Source: Paracoccaceae bacterium (GTDB lineage: Bacteria > Pseudomonadota > Alphaproteobacteria > Rhodobacterales > Rhodobacteraceae). From it: a DNA stretch of 45,710 bases. The translations under genes and the position numbers were made by a program. The stretch is from NCBI GenBank assembly GCA_007126375.1, contig SLBI01000225.1, forward strand, positions 1 to 45,710. The letters run 5' to 3'. Positions 21,901 to 34,043 of the stretch are shown here, one piece after another; the stretch's first letter is position 1, and each line of letters begins with the position of its first letter. A model generated the notes under the pieces. The model had not been told where the DNA came from. It saw only the letters and a program-made list of their open reading frames with translations, and did no database searches.

Positions 21901-22806
21901 TCAGGTTGCCGGTTCTCCCGCCCCGGAGGCGGACCGGACAAGTATGGCCCGTGGTCGACCGTCGAGATCGTGGCGCAGGCCAAGCGGGCCGAAACCCGCG
22001 CGCCGGAGGAGACTGCCGACCGCTTCGGCCTGGGTCGGGCCGATCTCGAGGATCAGGCGTCCACCCGGTGCCAGAAGCGCGCCAACCTCCGACACGATGC
22101 GACAATAGGCCGCCAGCCCGTCCTCGCCCGGGCTCAGCGCCTCGAGGGGTTCCCAGTCGCGAACCTCGGGGGCAAGACCGGCGACCTCCGCGGCGGCAAT
22201 GTACGGAGGGTTGGAGACCACCAGGTCGAACCGCTCCGACAGACCGTCCGTCCAATCGCCCGGAGCCAAGGCGGCGCGGTCCTCCAGTCCCAGATCCGCC
22301 GCATTACGCCGTGCGACCGCCAGCGCGGCCGCGGACCGGTCGATACCCAGCCCGGTTGCCCCACACCTCTCGGCCAGCAGACTGAGCAGGATGCAGCCCG
22401 AGCCGGTGCCCAGATCGAGCACACGAAGAAACGGCTCCTCCAGCGCCGCGGCGATCAGCGTCTCGGTCTCGGGTCGTGGATCGAGCACATCAGGGGTGAC
22501 GTGGAACACACGCCCCCAGAACAGCCGCCGGCCGGTTATCTGCGCCACCGGTTGCCGCGCCGCCCGAGCCGCCAGTGCCGCCGCGAACCGCACCTCCGCC
22601 TCTGGCGCAAGAGGGTCGGCCGCGACGAGCGTCACTCGTCCGGGGTCCAACCCCAGCGCATGAGCCATGAGCCGGCGCGCGTCGCCGGCTGGGTCCTCTA
22701 CCCCCGCTGCCTGCAACCTTGCGACCGCTTGCCGCAGGGCGGCGGCGACGGTGCCCGGCGCACCGATCATCCGGCGGGCCGCGTCGCCGCAGCGCGCCGG
22801 TATCAC
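21901..22806 (-). CDS. prmC: Peptide chain release factor N5-glutamine methyltransferase
   Basis: [24 protein letters not shown] motifs; overlaps prfA. Confidence 0.95.
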   Translation of the reverse strand: MIPARCGDAARRMIGAPGTVAAALRQAVARLQAAGVEDPAGDARRLMAHALGLDPGRVTLVAADPLAPEAEVRFAAALAARAARQPVAQITGRRLFWGRVFHVTPDVLDPRPETETLIAAALEEPFLRVLDLGTGSGCILLSLLAERCGATGLGIDRSAAALAVARRNAADLGLEDRAALAPGDWTDGLSERFDLVVSNPPYIAAAEVAGLAPEVRDWEPLEALSPGEDGLAAYCRIVSEVGALLAPGGRLILEIGPTQAEAVGSLLRRAGFGPLGLRHDLDGRPRAILVRSASGAGEPAT

Positions 22807-23858
22807 GCCTGCAGCTCCGCCAGCAGCGCCGCCTGATCCGCCGCCGTCAGCGCGTCGATCACCTCCCCCAGATCGCCATCGAGGATCGCCTCCAGTCGAT
22901 AGAGCGTCAGGTTAATTCGGTGGTCGGTCAAACGGCCCTGCGGGAAATTGTAGGTCCGGATCCGCGCGCTGCGGTCGCCCGATCCGACCTGCGCCTTGCG
23001 AACGCTGGCACGTGCCGCCGCGCTCTCGCTGCGCGCCCTGTCGAACAGGCGGGCGCGTAACACCTCCATTGCCAGAGCACGGTTCTGGTGCTGCGACTTC
23101 TCCGAACTCGTCACGACGATGCCGCTGGGCAGATGCGTGACGCGGACCGCCGAGTCCGTGGTGTTGACATGCTGCCCGCCGGCGCCCGAGGCGCGCATCG
23201 TCTCGATGCGCAGTTCGGCCGGGTCGATCGCCACCTCCACCGCCTCGGCCTCGGGCAGAACCGCCACCGTTGCGGCCGAGGTATGGATGCGCCCGCCGGA
23301 CTCGGTCTCGGGCACGCGCTGCACGCGATGAACGCCGGATTCGTATTTCAGCCGCGCATACACCCCCTCGCCGGCGATCCGCATCACTGCCTCCCTGACC
23401 CCGCCCAGTTCGGTCTGGGCAAGCTCGATGACCGCCACCTCCCATCCCATGCGTTCGGCGTGGCGATGATACATCCGCATCAGATCGCCAGCGAAAAGCG
23501 CCGCCTCCTCGCCGCCGGTCCCCGGCCGGATCTCGAGGATCGCCGGGCGGGCATCGGCGGCGTCCCGCGGCATCAGCGCGAGTTGCAGCCCCTGCTCCAG
23601 AGCCGGGAGCTCGGCGCGCAGCCGCGCGATCTCTTCTTCGGCCAGCACACGCATCTCGGGGTCGGCTCGCAGCGCCTCGGCCTCGGCCAGCGCCCGCCGC
23701 GCGCTGGCGCGCGCCGCGATCTGCGCCACCACCGGCTTCAACTCGGCGTATTCGCGCGACAGCCGGGCGATCTCTTCGGGCTCGACGGTCTCGCCCAGCT
23801 TCGCCTCGAGGAACTCGAAGCGTCGGGCGATCTGATCGAGCGTTTCCTGCGGCAGCAT
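22803..23858 (-). CDS. prfA: Peptide chain release factor 1
   Basis: [41 protein letters not shown]; start 23858. Confidence 0.96.
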   Translation of the reverse strand: MLPQETLDQIARRFEFLEAKLGETVEPEEIARLSREYAELKPVVAQIAARASARRALAEAEALRADPEMRVLAEEEIARLRAELPALEQGLQLALMPRDAADARPAILEIRPGTGGEEAALFAGDLMRMYHRHAERMGWEVAVIELAQTELGGVREAVMRIAGEGVYARLKYESGVHRVQRVPETESGGRIHTSAATVAVLPEAEAVEVAIDPAELRIETMRASGAGGQHVNTTDSAVRVTHLPSGIVVTSSEKSQHQNRALAMEVLRARLFDRARSESAAARASVRKAQVGSGDRSARIRTYNFPQGRLTDHRINLTLYRLEAILDGDLGEVIDALTAADQAALLAELQA

Positions 23859-23890
23859 GGGCCGGCATGTGCCCCCACCCGGCCTGCCGG

Positions 23891-24793
23891 TCAAGGGCGG
23901 GCGTCAGCCGCGGCCTTCGCCCGGGCTGCGGCGAGGTCGACGGCATGGGCCATCAGGGCCGCCCGTGCCGGTCCGAGCGCGGCATCGGACCAGATCAGAA
24001 GCCGTCCCTTGTCATCGCGCAGCCGCGCCCCTTCGGCCAGCGCGGCCAGTGCTTCGGGCTTGACCCCGGCGCCCGGCAGGGTGATGGCGCGCAGCCCGGC
24101 GCGGCGTCTGCGCACCCAGGGCAAGCGGGCGCGCAGATGTACCGCCCAGGCCCACGGCAGCATGAACTCGGTCGGGAGTTTCACCGCGAACCAGCCCGGG
24201 ACAGCCCGCATCTGCGGCTGCAAGGCCCAGCTGATGAAACGCTCGTCTGCCGCCAGTGGCCGGAAATCCAGATCGGGATGTGCCGCCACCGCGGTGCGAA
24301 ATCTTTCCGCCACGGCATGGCAATGCCTCGGGTGAAACAACAGCACGGAGGAATTGCCGCGCGCGTGCTTGCGCCCCCGCGTCAACCGCCATGCCAGCCG
24401 GCCCAGCGGCCCGAAGGGCAGGATCGCGCTTTGCAGCATGGCGACCGTTTGCGGGGTGTCCATCAGCGCCAGAAGCTCCGAGATGTCGCCCAGTATCACG
24501 GTATCGAGGTCGAGATAGACCGCCGGCAGATCATCCTGCAGCACCCCGGGCTCGAACAGGGCAAGCTTGGTCTGGCAGCCCGGCCCCATGAACTCGCGCC
24601 GCAGGTAGAACCGGGGGATCGGCCGCGTCTCCACGTCGTCGGCAAGGCCGTGTCGCGGCCGATCGCTCAGCAGGACCATGCGCGGCGGCCGGTGCGTGCG
24701 CGCGCGCACCGCCGAAACGATGTGGTTGACATCGCCCGCGCCGTATTTCGCACCCCAGAGGAGGAAGACGCATTGCCACTCGGGCGCGGACAT
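23891..24793 (-). CDS. Putative glycosyltransferase (nucleotide-diphospho-sugar transferase-like)
   Basis: [29 protein letters not shown]…[20 protein letters not shown] (DxD-like motif). Confidence 0.65.
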   Translation of the reverse strand: MSAPEWQCVFLLWGAKYGAGDVNHIVSAVRARTHRPPRMVLLSDRPRHGLADDVETRPIPRFYLRREFMGPGCQTKLALFEPGVLQDDLPAVYLDLDTVILGDISELLALMDTPQTVAMLQSAILPFGPLGRLAWRLTRGRKHARGNSSVLLFHPRHCHAVAERFRTAVAAHPDLDFRPLAADERFISWALQPQMRAVPGWFAVKLPTEFMLPWAWAVHLRARLPWVRRRRAGLRAITLPGAGVKPEALAALAEGARLRDDKGRLLIWSDAALGPARAALMAHAVDLAAARAKAAADARP

Positions 24794-24818
24794 GACCGCT
24801 TCCCCCGTTCCCGGTCGC

Positions 24819-25694
24819 TCAGCCCGCTCGCAGGACGAGCAGGTAGTAGCGAAGGAACCATGCCGCCAGCAGACCCAGTGCGGCGAAGGCGCCGATCGGC
24901 CCCACCCATTCGGCCGGGGCAAAGGCAAGTCCGGCCTGCATCTGGAGCAGCGTCGCCAGCAGGATCGTCGGGAGCAGGAACAGGATGCAGCCGATCAATG
25001 GCAGCGCGATCACATGCCCCAGCGGCCGGTCGCGCAACACCAGCAACGCCGCGACGAGGCTGAGCGGCGCGATCAGCCCGAGGTCGAGCACCTGCGTGAC
25101 CTTGGTCGTCAGGCTGTCCAGCCGCGGCGGCGTCCGCCCCGCCGCCAGATCCGCCAGCAGAGTCGGCGCCCAGATCAGCAGGGTTCCGATGCCGGCCAGC
25201 GCCAGGAAGCCCGCCAGCCCCGCCCCCGGCAAGCCCGGTCGCGCGAACCCTGCCACGGCCCCGCGTCCGGCCCGCCACAGCGCGAAGAACGAGAGCGAGA
25301 AAAGCAGGATATAGACCGGAAGCAGCCAGTCCAGAGCCGCCGACAGGGCCACCGACGCATAGCCGTAGAAGATGTAGCCGAGCACCGCCAGCAGCACAGC
25401 GAGCGCCCGCGCCCCGCGCATCATCAGCACCGACCAGAGCGCGACCATCAGCGCGAGTGCCATGACCACATCCTGCGCGCGAAACGCCCAGCCATGAAAC
25501 ACCGGATTGTAGCGATAGACGCCCTCACCGAACAGCGTCACCGTCTCGCCACGAACGGTCGTTACCACCAGTTCGGGCGGTGGGCTGCCCTGCCACATCC
25601 ATCCCGACCAGACCGCGAACCCGCCCAGCACCACGATCAGCAGCACGAGAACGCCCAGCAGGGGATCGTCGCGCACACAGAGCCTGTCAGCCAT
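24819..25694 (-). CDS. Multi-pass membrane protein of unknown function
   Basis: 291 aa with multiple hydrophobic segments (LLGVLVLLIVVLGGFAVW, VVMALALMVALWSVLMM, LAVLLAVLGYIFYGY); overlaps the DUF1499 gene by 8 bp. Confidence 0.75.
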   Translation of the reverse strand: MADRLCVRDDPLLGVLVLLIVVLGGFAVWSGWMWQGSPPPELVVTTVRGETVTLFGEGVYRYNPVFHGWAFRAQDVVMALALMVALWSVLMMRGARALAVLLAVLGYIFYGYASVALSAALDWLLPVYILLFSLSFFALWRAGRGAVAGFARPGLPGAGLAGFLALAGIGTLLIWAPTLLADLAAGRTPPRLDSLTTKVTQVLDLGLIAPLSLVAALLVLRDRPLGHVIALPLIGCILFLLPTILLATLLQMQAGLAFAPAEWVGPIGAFAALGLLAAWFLRYYLLVLRAG

Positions 25695-26169
25695 CTTCCG
25701 CCTCCTGCGCCCGCACCGCCGCGTCGATTTCAGCTAGCCAGCCTTCGATCCGCTTGCGGTTGGTGCCCAAGTCGGACCGGCCGAAACGCGCGCGCGAGAA
25801 TATCGCGAAGCTCGACCCCGCCTCGGTCGCATGGACCCGGATCGAAACGTAGTCGGGATAGCCCATCAGCGGTGTTCGGGTCAGATAGGTCATGTGCCCG
25901 CTTTCGACCGATCCGGCCACCCGGGACGTGCGCGGTTGCTTCAGTGCCACGCCATCGACGATACGGGCAAGCTCGACCGCATCGAGCGCATAGGCCGGTG
26001 GGCGCGCATCGCCGCCGACAGGCCGGATCAGCCAGTGATTCGGCGTGTCGGGTTTGGGGATCGCCCGCGGATCGACGTGCCACAGGGCCGGATCGGACGG
26101 AGTGAACCGCACATAGAGCATCACGCCCGCGACCGCGAGCAGGGCGATAATGACGATCGTCTTGATCAT
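25687..26169 (-). CDS. DUF1499 domain-containing protein
   Basis: 160 aa, N-terminal TM; SVESGHMTYLTRTPLMGYPDYVSIRVHATEAGSSFAIFSRARFGRSDLGTNRKRIEGWLAEIDAAV. Confidence 0.8.
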   Translation of the reverse strand: MIKTIVIIALLAVAGVMLYVRFTPSDPALWHVDPRAIPKPDTPNHWLIRPVGGDARPPAYALDAVELARIVDGVALKQPRTSRVAGSVESGHMTYLTRTPLMGYPDYVSIRVHATEAGSSFAIFSRARFGRSDLGTNRKRIEGWLAEIDAAVRAQEAEDG

Positions 26170-26173
26170 CTGG

Positions 26174-27142
26174 TCAGCCCCTCTGGCGCAGGTTGTGGCA
26201 GTAGAGGCAGATCAACTCGACCGCGACATGCGCGCCGGCAATGGCGGTGGCGCCGGTGGTGTCGAAGGGCGGGCTGACCTCCACCACATCGCCGCCGACA
26301 AGGTTGATGCCGGCAAGATCGCGCAGCATTGCCGCGGCCTGCGCCGAGGTCAGACCGCCCCAGACGGGGGTGCCGGTGCCCGGCGCATAGGCGGGATCGA
26401 GCGCGTCGATGTCGAAGCTCAGATATACCGGCCGGTCGCCGAGGATTTCGCGGATGCGCGCCACTGCCACCCGTGGCCCGTTTTCATGCACCCAGCGAGC
26501 GTCCAGGACATGAAAGCCCATGGTGTCGGGATTCGTCGTGCGGATGCCGACCTGCACCGAGCTGGCAGGATCGACCAGCCCGAGCTTTGCCGCCTTGTAG
26601 AACATCGTGCCGTGGTCGATGCGGTCGAGGTCGTCATCGGCCCATGTATCGGAATGCGCATCGAACTGTAGCAGCGACAGCGGCCCGAACCTTTGCGCAT
26701 AGGCGCGCAGGATCGGGAAGGAGATGGAATGGTCGCCCCCCAGCGCCACCGTCCCCGGTCCCGCCGCCAGCATCGCCCTGACGTGGGTGGTCAGCGCGGC
26801 GGGAAAGTCCTGCACCCGGGCATAATCGAATCCCAGGTCGCCGGCATCGACTACTGCGAACTCCTCGAAGGCATTGAAATCCCAGCCATAGGGTGGATCG
26901 AACGCCTGCAGCGCGCTGGCCTCGCGGATCGCTCGCGGACCAAGCCGGGTGCCCGGACGATTGGTCACCGACTGGTCGAAGGGGACGCCAAACACCGCCA
27001 GATCGGCGCCTGCGAGATCCTTGGTGTAGCGACGCCTGAGAAAGCTCGTGGCGCCGCCGAACGTGTTCTCGAAGCTCATGCCGCGCGTGCCGGGGCGGGT
27101 GAAGGCCGTGTCCACCTGGTCGCGCGCTTCGTCCAGTCCCAT
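26174..27142 (-). CDS. speB: Agmatinase/ureohydrolase-family protein
   Basis: VALGGDHSISFPILRAY, LLQFDAHSDTW, VYLSFDIDALDPAYAPGTGTPVWGGLT; start MGLDEARDQ at 27142. Confidence 0.92.
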   Translation of the reverse strand: MGLDEARDQVDTAFTRPGTRGMSFENTFGGATSFLRRRYTKDLAGADLAVFGVPFDQSVTNRPGTRLGPRAIREASALQAFDPPYGWDFNAFEEFAVVDAGDLGFDYARVQDFPAALTTHVRAMLAAGPGTVALGGDHSISFPILRAYAQRFGPLSLLQFDAHSDTWADDDLDRIDHGTMFYKAAKLGLVDPASSVQVGIRTTNPDTMGFHVLDARWVHENGPRVAVARIREILGDRPVYLSFDIDALDPAYAPGTGTPVWGGLTSAQAAAMLRDLAGINLVGGDVVEVSPPFDTTGATAIAGAHVAVELICLYCHNLRQRG

Positions 27143-27267
27143 GCCGGCCCCTCCTGATGTGTTACGGCGGAGATTACCCATACCGCGGCGGAAGGCCAGC
27201 CCCGACGCGGCTGCGACAGCCACGCCGGATCGTGGACAGCGGCGCAACGACCCGCTAGGCAGCCCGC

Positions 27268-28125
27268 ATGCAGGCTTCCGACCCCACATCGCCCTTCGCC
27301 ACGCCGGTTGATGGCAAACAGCCCGACACCGCGCGCGAGATCGCCCGTCTCCTCGCCATCATGGCAAGGCTGCGCGATCCCGAAACCGGCTGCCCCTGGG
27401 ATATCGAACAGGATTTCGCCTCCATCGCCCCATACACAATCGAGGAGGCCCATGAGGTCGCCGACGCCATCGACCGGAAGGACTGGACCGGGCTGGAGGG
27501 CGAACTGGGCGACTTGCTTCTGCAGGTGGTCTACCACGCGCAGATGGCGAAGGAGGCGGGGTATTTCGACTTCGCCGACGTCGCCCGCGGTATCGCAGAC
27601 AAGATGGTCGCCCGACACCCGCATGTCTTCGGCAGCACGCGCCACGACAAGACCGCCGCGCAGCAGATCGCCGACTGGGAGGCGGTGAAGGCGGCGGAAC
27701 GTGCGGCACGGTCGGCGGACGGCGTGCTCGACGACGTGGCGCTGGGTCTGCCGGCCCTGCTGCGGGCGGTGAAGCTGCAGAACCGTGCGGCAAGGGTGGG
27801 CTTCGACTGGCCGCATCCGGACGACGTGCTGGTCAAGCTGGCCGAGGAACTGCGCGAACTTGTCGAGGCGCGCGAGGCACTGACCGAGACGGAGGTGTTC
27901 GAGGAGTTCGGTGACATGCTCTTCGTTGTCACCAACCTTGCGCGCCATCTCAACGTCGATCCGGAATCCGCTCTGCGTGCTGCCAATTCCAAGTTCACCC
28001 GGCGTTTCCGCTCGGTCGAGGCGGCGCTGGCGGCGCAGGGGCGGCGGCCGCAGGACAGCTCGCTGGATGAGATGGACGCGCTGTGGGACGCCGCCAAGCG
28101 TGCCGAGAAGGAGACCAGCCGGTGA
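27268..28125 (+). CDS. mazG: Nucleoside triphosphate pyrophosphohydrolase MazG
   Basis: LRDPETGCPWDIEQDFASIAPYTIEEAHEVADAI, EELGDLL-type repeats. Confidence 0.95.
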   Translation: MQASDPTSPFATPVDGKQPDTAREIARLLAIMARLRDPETGCPWDIEQDFASIAPYTIEEAHEVADAIDRKDWTGLEGELGDLLLQVVYHAQMAKEAGYFDFADVARGIADKMVARHPHVFGSTRHDKTAAQQIADWEAVKAAERAARSADGVLDDVALGLPALLRAVKLQNRAARVGFDWPHPDDVLVKLAEELRELVEAREALTETEVFEEFGDMLFVVTNLARHLNVDPESALRAANSKFTRRFRSVEAALAAQGRRPQDSSLDEMDALWDAAKRAEKETSR

Positions 28126-29066
28126 GCCCCGAGCATCGCATCATCATCGACACCGATCCGGGCCAGGACGATGCGCTGGCGATCCTGCTTGCCCTGGCGA
28201 GCCCCGAGATCGAGTTGCTGGGGATCACCGCCGTCGCCGGCAATGTGCCCCTGCCGCTGACGGCGCGAAATGCCCGCGTGGTCTGCGAACTGGCCGGCAG
28301 TCCGGATGTACCGGTCTTCGCCGGGTGCGACAGGCCGATGAAACGGCCGCTCGTTACCGCCGAACATGTTCACGGCAAGACCGGTCTGGACGGCGCCGAT
28401 CTGCCGGACCCGGCGATGCCGTTGCAGCCGGTGCATGCGGTCGATTTCCTTATCCGCACCCTGCGCGAGCAGGTCGCCGGCAGCGTGACGCTGGTACCCA
28501 TCGGTCCGTTGACGAACATCGCCACGGCCCTGCAACGGGCCCCGGACATCGCCCCACGCGCGGCCCGCATCGTGATGATGGGCGGCGCCTATTTCGAGGT
28601 GGGCAACATCACCCCGGCCGCCGAATTCAACATTCATGTCGATCCGGAAGCCGCGGAAATCGTTTTCAGTTCCGGAATACCCATCACCGTCGTACCGCTT
28701 GATGCAACGCATCAGGCGATCACCACGCGGTCGCGTGTCGATGCGTTCCGCGCGCTCGGCACCGCCACCGGTCGCGCCGTGGCCGGCTGGCTCGATTTCT
28801 TCGAACGGTTCGATGTCGAGAAATACGGCGCCGAGGGTGGGCCGCTGCATGACCCCTGCACCATCGCGTGGCTGCTGCGGCCCGGGCTGTTCGCCGGCCG
28901 CGAGATCAACGTCGAGATCGAGACCGAGGGGCGCTTCACCGCCGGCATGACCGTCGCCGACTGGTGGGGCGTCACCGACCGTGCGCCGAACGCGCTGTTT
29001 CTGCGCGATGTCGATGCCGACGGCTTCTTTTCATTGCTTACGGAACGCCTTGCACGGCTCAGATGA
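28122..29066 (+). CDS. Nucleoside hydrolase (IunH family)
   Basis: [38 protein letters not shown] start at 28122 overlaps the mazG stop (GTGA). Confidence 0.93.
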   Translation: MSPEHRIIIDTDPGQDDALAILLALASPEIELLGITAVAGNVPLPLTARNARVVCELAGSPDVPVFAGCDRPMKRPLVTAEHVHGKTGLDGADLPDPAMPLQPVHAVDFLIRTLREQVAGSVTLVPIGPLTNIATALQRAPDIAPRAARIVMMGGAYFEVGNITPAAEFNIHVDPEAAEIVFSSGIPITVVPLDATHQAITTRSRVDAFRALGTATGRAVAGWLDFFERFDVEKYGAEGGPLHDPCTIAWLLRPGLFAGREINVEIETEGRFTAGMTVADWWGVTDRAPNALFLRDVDADGFFSLLTERLARLR

Positions 29067-29595
29067 ACCGCAGCAAAAGCACCATCAGTACCGTGTAGAG
29101 CAGCACGCCGCCCAGCACGAGCCAGACACCGTAGTTCCGCGACAACGTTGCGGCAGCCATCTGCCGTGCCTGGAACAGCAGGTCCGGCCATGTGTAGCTG
29201 ACGAAATCGCCCTGGGTGAATACCGCGAGGATCTTGCCGTCGGCGTCCACCACCGGCAGACGGCGAAAGCGCTCGTTGGACATGGCGCGCATCCACTGCA
29301 GCACCTCATCGGTCTCGCGCGCGACCTTCACCTCGCGGGTCATGATGTCATCGAGCTTCAACGCCTTGGGATCACGATCGGCGCCCACGATCTTGATCAG
29401 GATGTCGCGCTCGGTGACAACCCCGATCACCTTGTCCGCGTCGTCAACGATGATCACTGCGCCGATGTTCTTTGCCGCCATCACCGCCACGGCCTCGGCA
29501 ACACTGGCGTCCTTGCCGAAGGTGATGGGCCGGGACTTGGATTTGAACTCGGGCCGGTCACGCAGTTGCATGCCCACGCGGTCTCTCGGTGCCAT
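29059..29595 (-). CDS. CBS-domain protein with C-terminal TM helix
   Basis: Two CBS repeats ([36 protein letters not shown]…[46 protein letters not shown]), terminal [24 protein letters not shown]. Start at 29595, not 31629. Confidence 0.9.
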   Translation of the reverse strand: MAPRDRVGMQLRDRPEFKSKSRPITFGKDASVAEAVAVMAAKNIGAVIIVDDADKVIGVVTERDILIKIVGADRDPKALKLDDIMTREVKVARETDEVLQWMRAMSNERFRRLPVVDADGKILAVFTQGDFVSYTWPDLLFQARQMAAATLSRNYGVWLVLGGVLLYTVLMVLLLRFI

Positions 29596-29700
29596 CCACA
29601 GCCTCCCCTGCTGGTCCGCTCGCCAGTCTGGCACAACATGCATCCGAGGCAAGGCTTTTGCCACTGGCAGGGCGGCGGGGCGACGACTAGATTGCGTGTC

Positions 29701-31140
29701 ATGACGCTTCGGATTGCCTTCGACAACAGCTACGCCCGCCTGCCCGACCGTTTTCATGCCCGGCTGGATCCGGAGCCGGTGCCGACACCGCGGCTGATCG
29801 CACTGAACCGGGACCTGGCCGCGGCGCTCGGCCTCGATCCGCAGGCGCTGACGGAGCCGGAAGGTGTGGCGATGCTCGCCGGCAATGCGCTGCCGGCGGG
29901 AGCCGAGCCGATCGCCCAGGTCTACGCCGGCCATCAGTTCGGCGGCTTCGTCCCGCAGCTTGGCGATGGCCGGGCAGTCCTGCTGGGCGAGGTGAAAGAC
30001 CGCCATGGGCGGCGGCAGGACATTCAGCTGAAGGGCTCCGGGCGCACGCCCTTCTCGCGCATGGGCGACGGGCGTGCCTGGTTGGGTCCGGTGCTGCGCG
30101 AGTACATCGTCTCGGAGGCGATGCATGCCCTGGGCGTGCCGACGACACGCGCGCTCGCCGCCGTTGCCACCGGCGACTGGGTATTCCGCGAGGATCGCCT
30201 TCCCGGTGCCGTGCTGACCCGTGTGGCCGAGAGCCATATCCGCGTCGGCACTTTCCAGTTCTTCGCAGCGCGGCGCGACGTGGAGGCGCTGCGTCTTCTT
30301 TACGAGCATACCCGGGCGCGGCACTATCCCGAAACCACGACCCCGCTGGAGTTCCTGCGCGCCGGCATCGCCCGCCAGGCCCGGCTGATCGCGCAATGGA
30401 TGGCGCTGGGATTCATCCACGGGGTGATGAACACCGACAACTGCCATGTCGGCGGGCTGACCATCGATTACGGTCCCTGTGCCTTCATGGACGCCTATCA
30501 TCCCGAGACGGTGTTCTCCTCCATCGACCAGCACGGCCGCTACGCCTATGCCAACCAGCCGCAGATCGCGGTCTGGAACCTCGCGCAATTCGCCTCCACC
30601 CTGCTGCCGTTGATGGGCGAGGATGTGAACTCCGCGATCGAGGAAGCGACAGCAGCGGTGCATGAGTTTCCGGACCTTTACGCTGCCGCCTGGCTTGAAC
30701 GTTTCCGCGCGAAGATCGGTCTGGCGGAGGCGCGGGACGGTGATGCCGCGCTCATCGAGACCCTGCTCGGGCGCATGGCCCGGCAGGGTGCGGATTTCAC
30801 GCGGGTTTTCAGCGGCCTCGTACGCGGCGCCGCACGCGACGAGTTCGTCGAACCGGAGGCCTGGGACAGCTGGGCGAAGGACTGGACTGCGCGCCTCGCC
30901 GCCGAGGGGCGCGACGTCGCCACCGCGCAGGCGGCGGCAGCTAGGGTCAATCCCCTCCGCATTCCACGCAATCACCGCGTGGAGGAGGCGATCAAGGCCG
31001 CTGTCGCCGGCGATCTCGCTCCCTTCGAGCGGCTGTGCACGGCCCTCGCGGACCCCTTTGCCGAAATCGCGGAATTCGCCGATCTGGAGGCCGCACCGCA
31101 ACCCGGTGAGCGGGTGCGCGCCACTTTCTGCGGCACGTGA
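29701..31140 (+). CDS. selO: SelO/YdiU-family protein adenylyltransferase (pseudokinase)
   Basis: [30 protein letters not shown]-type [25 protein letters not shown]. Confidence 0.95.
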   Translation: MTLRIAFDNSYARLPDRFHARLDPEPVPTPRLIALNRDLAAALGLDPQALTEPEGVAMLAGNALPAGAEPIAQVYAGHQFGGFVPQLGDGRAVLLGEVKDRHGRRQDIQLKGSGRTPFSRMGDGRAWLGPVLREYIVSEAMHALGVPTTRALAAVATGDWVFREDRLPGAVLTRVAESHIRVGTFQFFAARRDVEALRLLYEHTRARHYPETTTPLEFLRAGIARQARLIAQWMALGFIHGVMNTDNCHVGGLTIDYGPCAFMDAYHPETVFSSIDQHGRYAYANQPQIAVWNLAQFASTLLPLMGEDVNSAIEEATAAVHEFPDLYAAAWLERFRAKIGLAEARDGDAALIETLLGRMARQGADFTRVFSGLVRGAARDEFVEPEAWDSWAKDWTARLAAEGRDVATAQAAAARVNPLRIPRNHRVEEAIKAAVAGDLAPFERLCTALADPFAEIAEFADLEAAPQPGERVRATFCGT

Positions 31141-31254
31141 TCTGGCGCGTCGCGCCCGCGCCATCGGCGCGCCGCCGCCATGGCGGTCCGCCGGGGCTTT
31201 TCCCGCCGCGCCGAATCCCCTAAACCGCCGGCAGATCACCGCGGACCGGCGCCC

Positions 31255-32954
<1,700 letters not shown>

Positions 32955-33060
32955 ACGCCGCCTGCGTCATGATGGTGTCATGCCGGACAATCAGGCTATC
33001 TGACAGGCTGGCAGGGTGGTGCGCCGCCGTTGGCAGCAGCGAAAGGAATGGATCGAACCG

Positions 33061-33486
33061 ATGACGGCCGATGGAATCATCGCGGCCCTGGGCCTTGCTC
33101 CGCATCCCGAAGGCGGCTGGTACCGCCAGACCTGGGTGGCCGAGGCTTCGGGGAGCGACCGGCCGGCCGGCACCGCTATCCTGTTTCTGCTGCGCGAAGG
33201 TGAAACCAGCCACTGGCATCGCGTCGATGCGACGGAGATCTGGCATTTCCACGCGGGCGCACCGCTTGAACTCGCGATGGCCCCGCAGGATGCCGGCCCC
33301 GCACTGCCGCATCGGCTGGGCCCGGACGTGCTCGCCGGCGAAATGCCCCAGTTGATCGTTCCGGCCCGTTACTGGCAGGCGGCGCGCACCCTGGGGGGCT
33401 GGACGCTGGTCGGCTGCACCGTCTCGCCCGGTTTTCACTTCGACGGTTTCGAACTGGCGCCGCCGGATTTCGACATTCCGCGCTGA
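33061..33486 (+). CDS. Cupin, DUF985 family
   Basis: LGLAPHPEGGWYRQTW…FLLREGETSHWHRVDATEIWHFHAGAPLEL. Confidence 0.9.
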   Translation: MTADGIIAALGLAPHPEGGWYRQTWVAEASGSDRPAGTAILFLLREGETSHWHRVDATEIWHFHAGAPLELAMAPQDAGPALPHRLGPDVLAGEMPQLIVPARYWQAARTLGGWTLVGCTVSPGFHFDGFELAPPDFDIPR

Positions 33487-33532
33487 GCGTGCCAGTCTGC
33501 CGCTGACAGGGCAGCAAGCGGGAGGAACGGCC

Positions 33533-33946
33533 ATGTACTCGAAGATCATCGTGCCAGTGGCACTGGGGGGAACCGGCGTAGGCCGCGGGCTGGTCGAGCG
33601 CGCGCGCAACTATCTCGACAAGGACGGCACGATCGTTCTTCTGCATGTGATGGAAGAACTGCCGCCCTATCTGGCCACCACCATTCCACGCGAACAGCTT
33701 GCGGGCCGACGCAAGGATGTGTTGCGCAAGCTGGAATCACTTGCCCGCGGCGCCGGCAAGGCAAAGGTTGACCTCGACATCCGCGAGGGCAACGCGCCCA
33801 GCAACATCCTGAAGGCAGCCGAGGATCATGACGCCGACCTCATTCTGATCGGCTCACATGTGCCCGGTTTTTCCGACTACTTCCTCGGTTCGACAGCGGC
33901 GCGGGTGGTCCGGCATGCGCAATGTTCGGTGCTCGTCGAACGCTGA
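33533..33946 (+). CDS. Universal stress protein (UspA family)
   Basis: KIIVPVALGG…DADLILIGSHVPGFSDYFLGSTAARVVRHAQCSVLVE. Confidence 0.93.
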   Translation: MYSKIIVPVALGGTGVGRGLVERARNYLDKDGTIVLLHVMEELPPYLATTIPREQLAGRRKDVLRKLESLARGAGKAKVDLDIREGNAPSNILKAAEDHDADLILIGSHVPGFSDYFLGSTAARVVRHAQCSVLVER

Positions 33947-34043
33947 GGCCGCACCGGCGCCAGAATCCGCCGGATTCGTGCTGTGCGTCGCTGCGCCCCG
34001 GGTTATCTGAGGCGCAGCCACAGGCAGACGGGACGGGTCGGGC

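Noticed and set aside
31126-31140. Possible C-terminal selenocysteine in SelO (Cys-Gly-Thr-TGA)
   Set aside because: Reading through the TGA does not give the C-U-x-x terminus of eukaryotic SelO, no SECIS-like stem seen, and bacterial SelO proteins normally end with Cys near the terminus.
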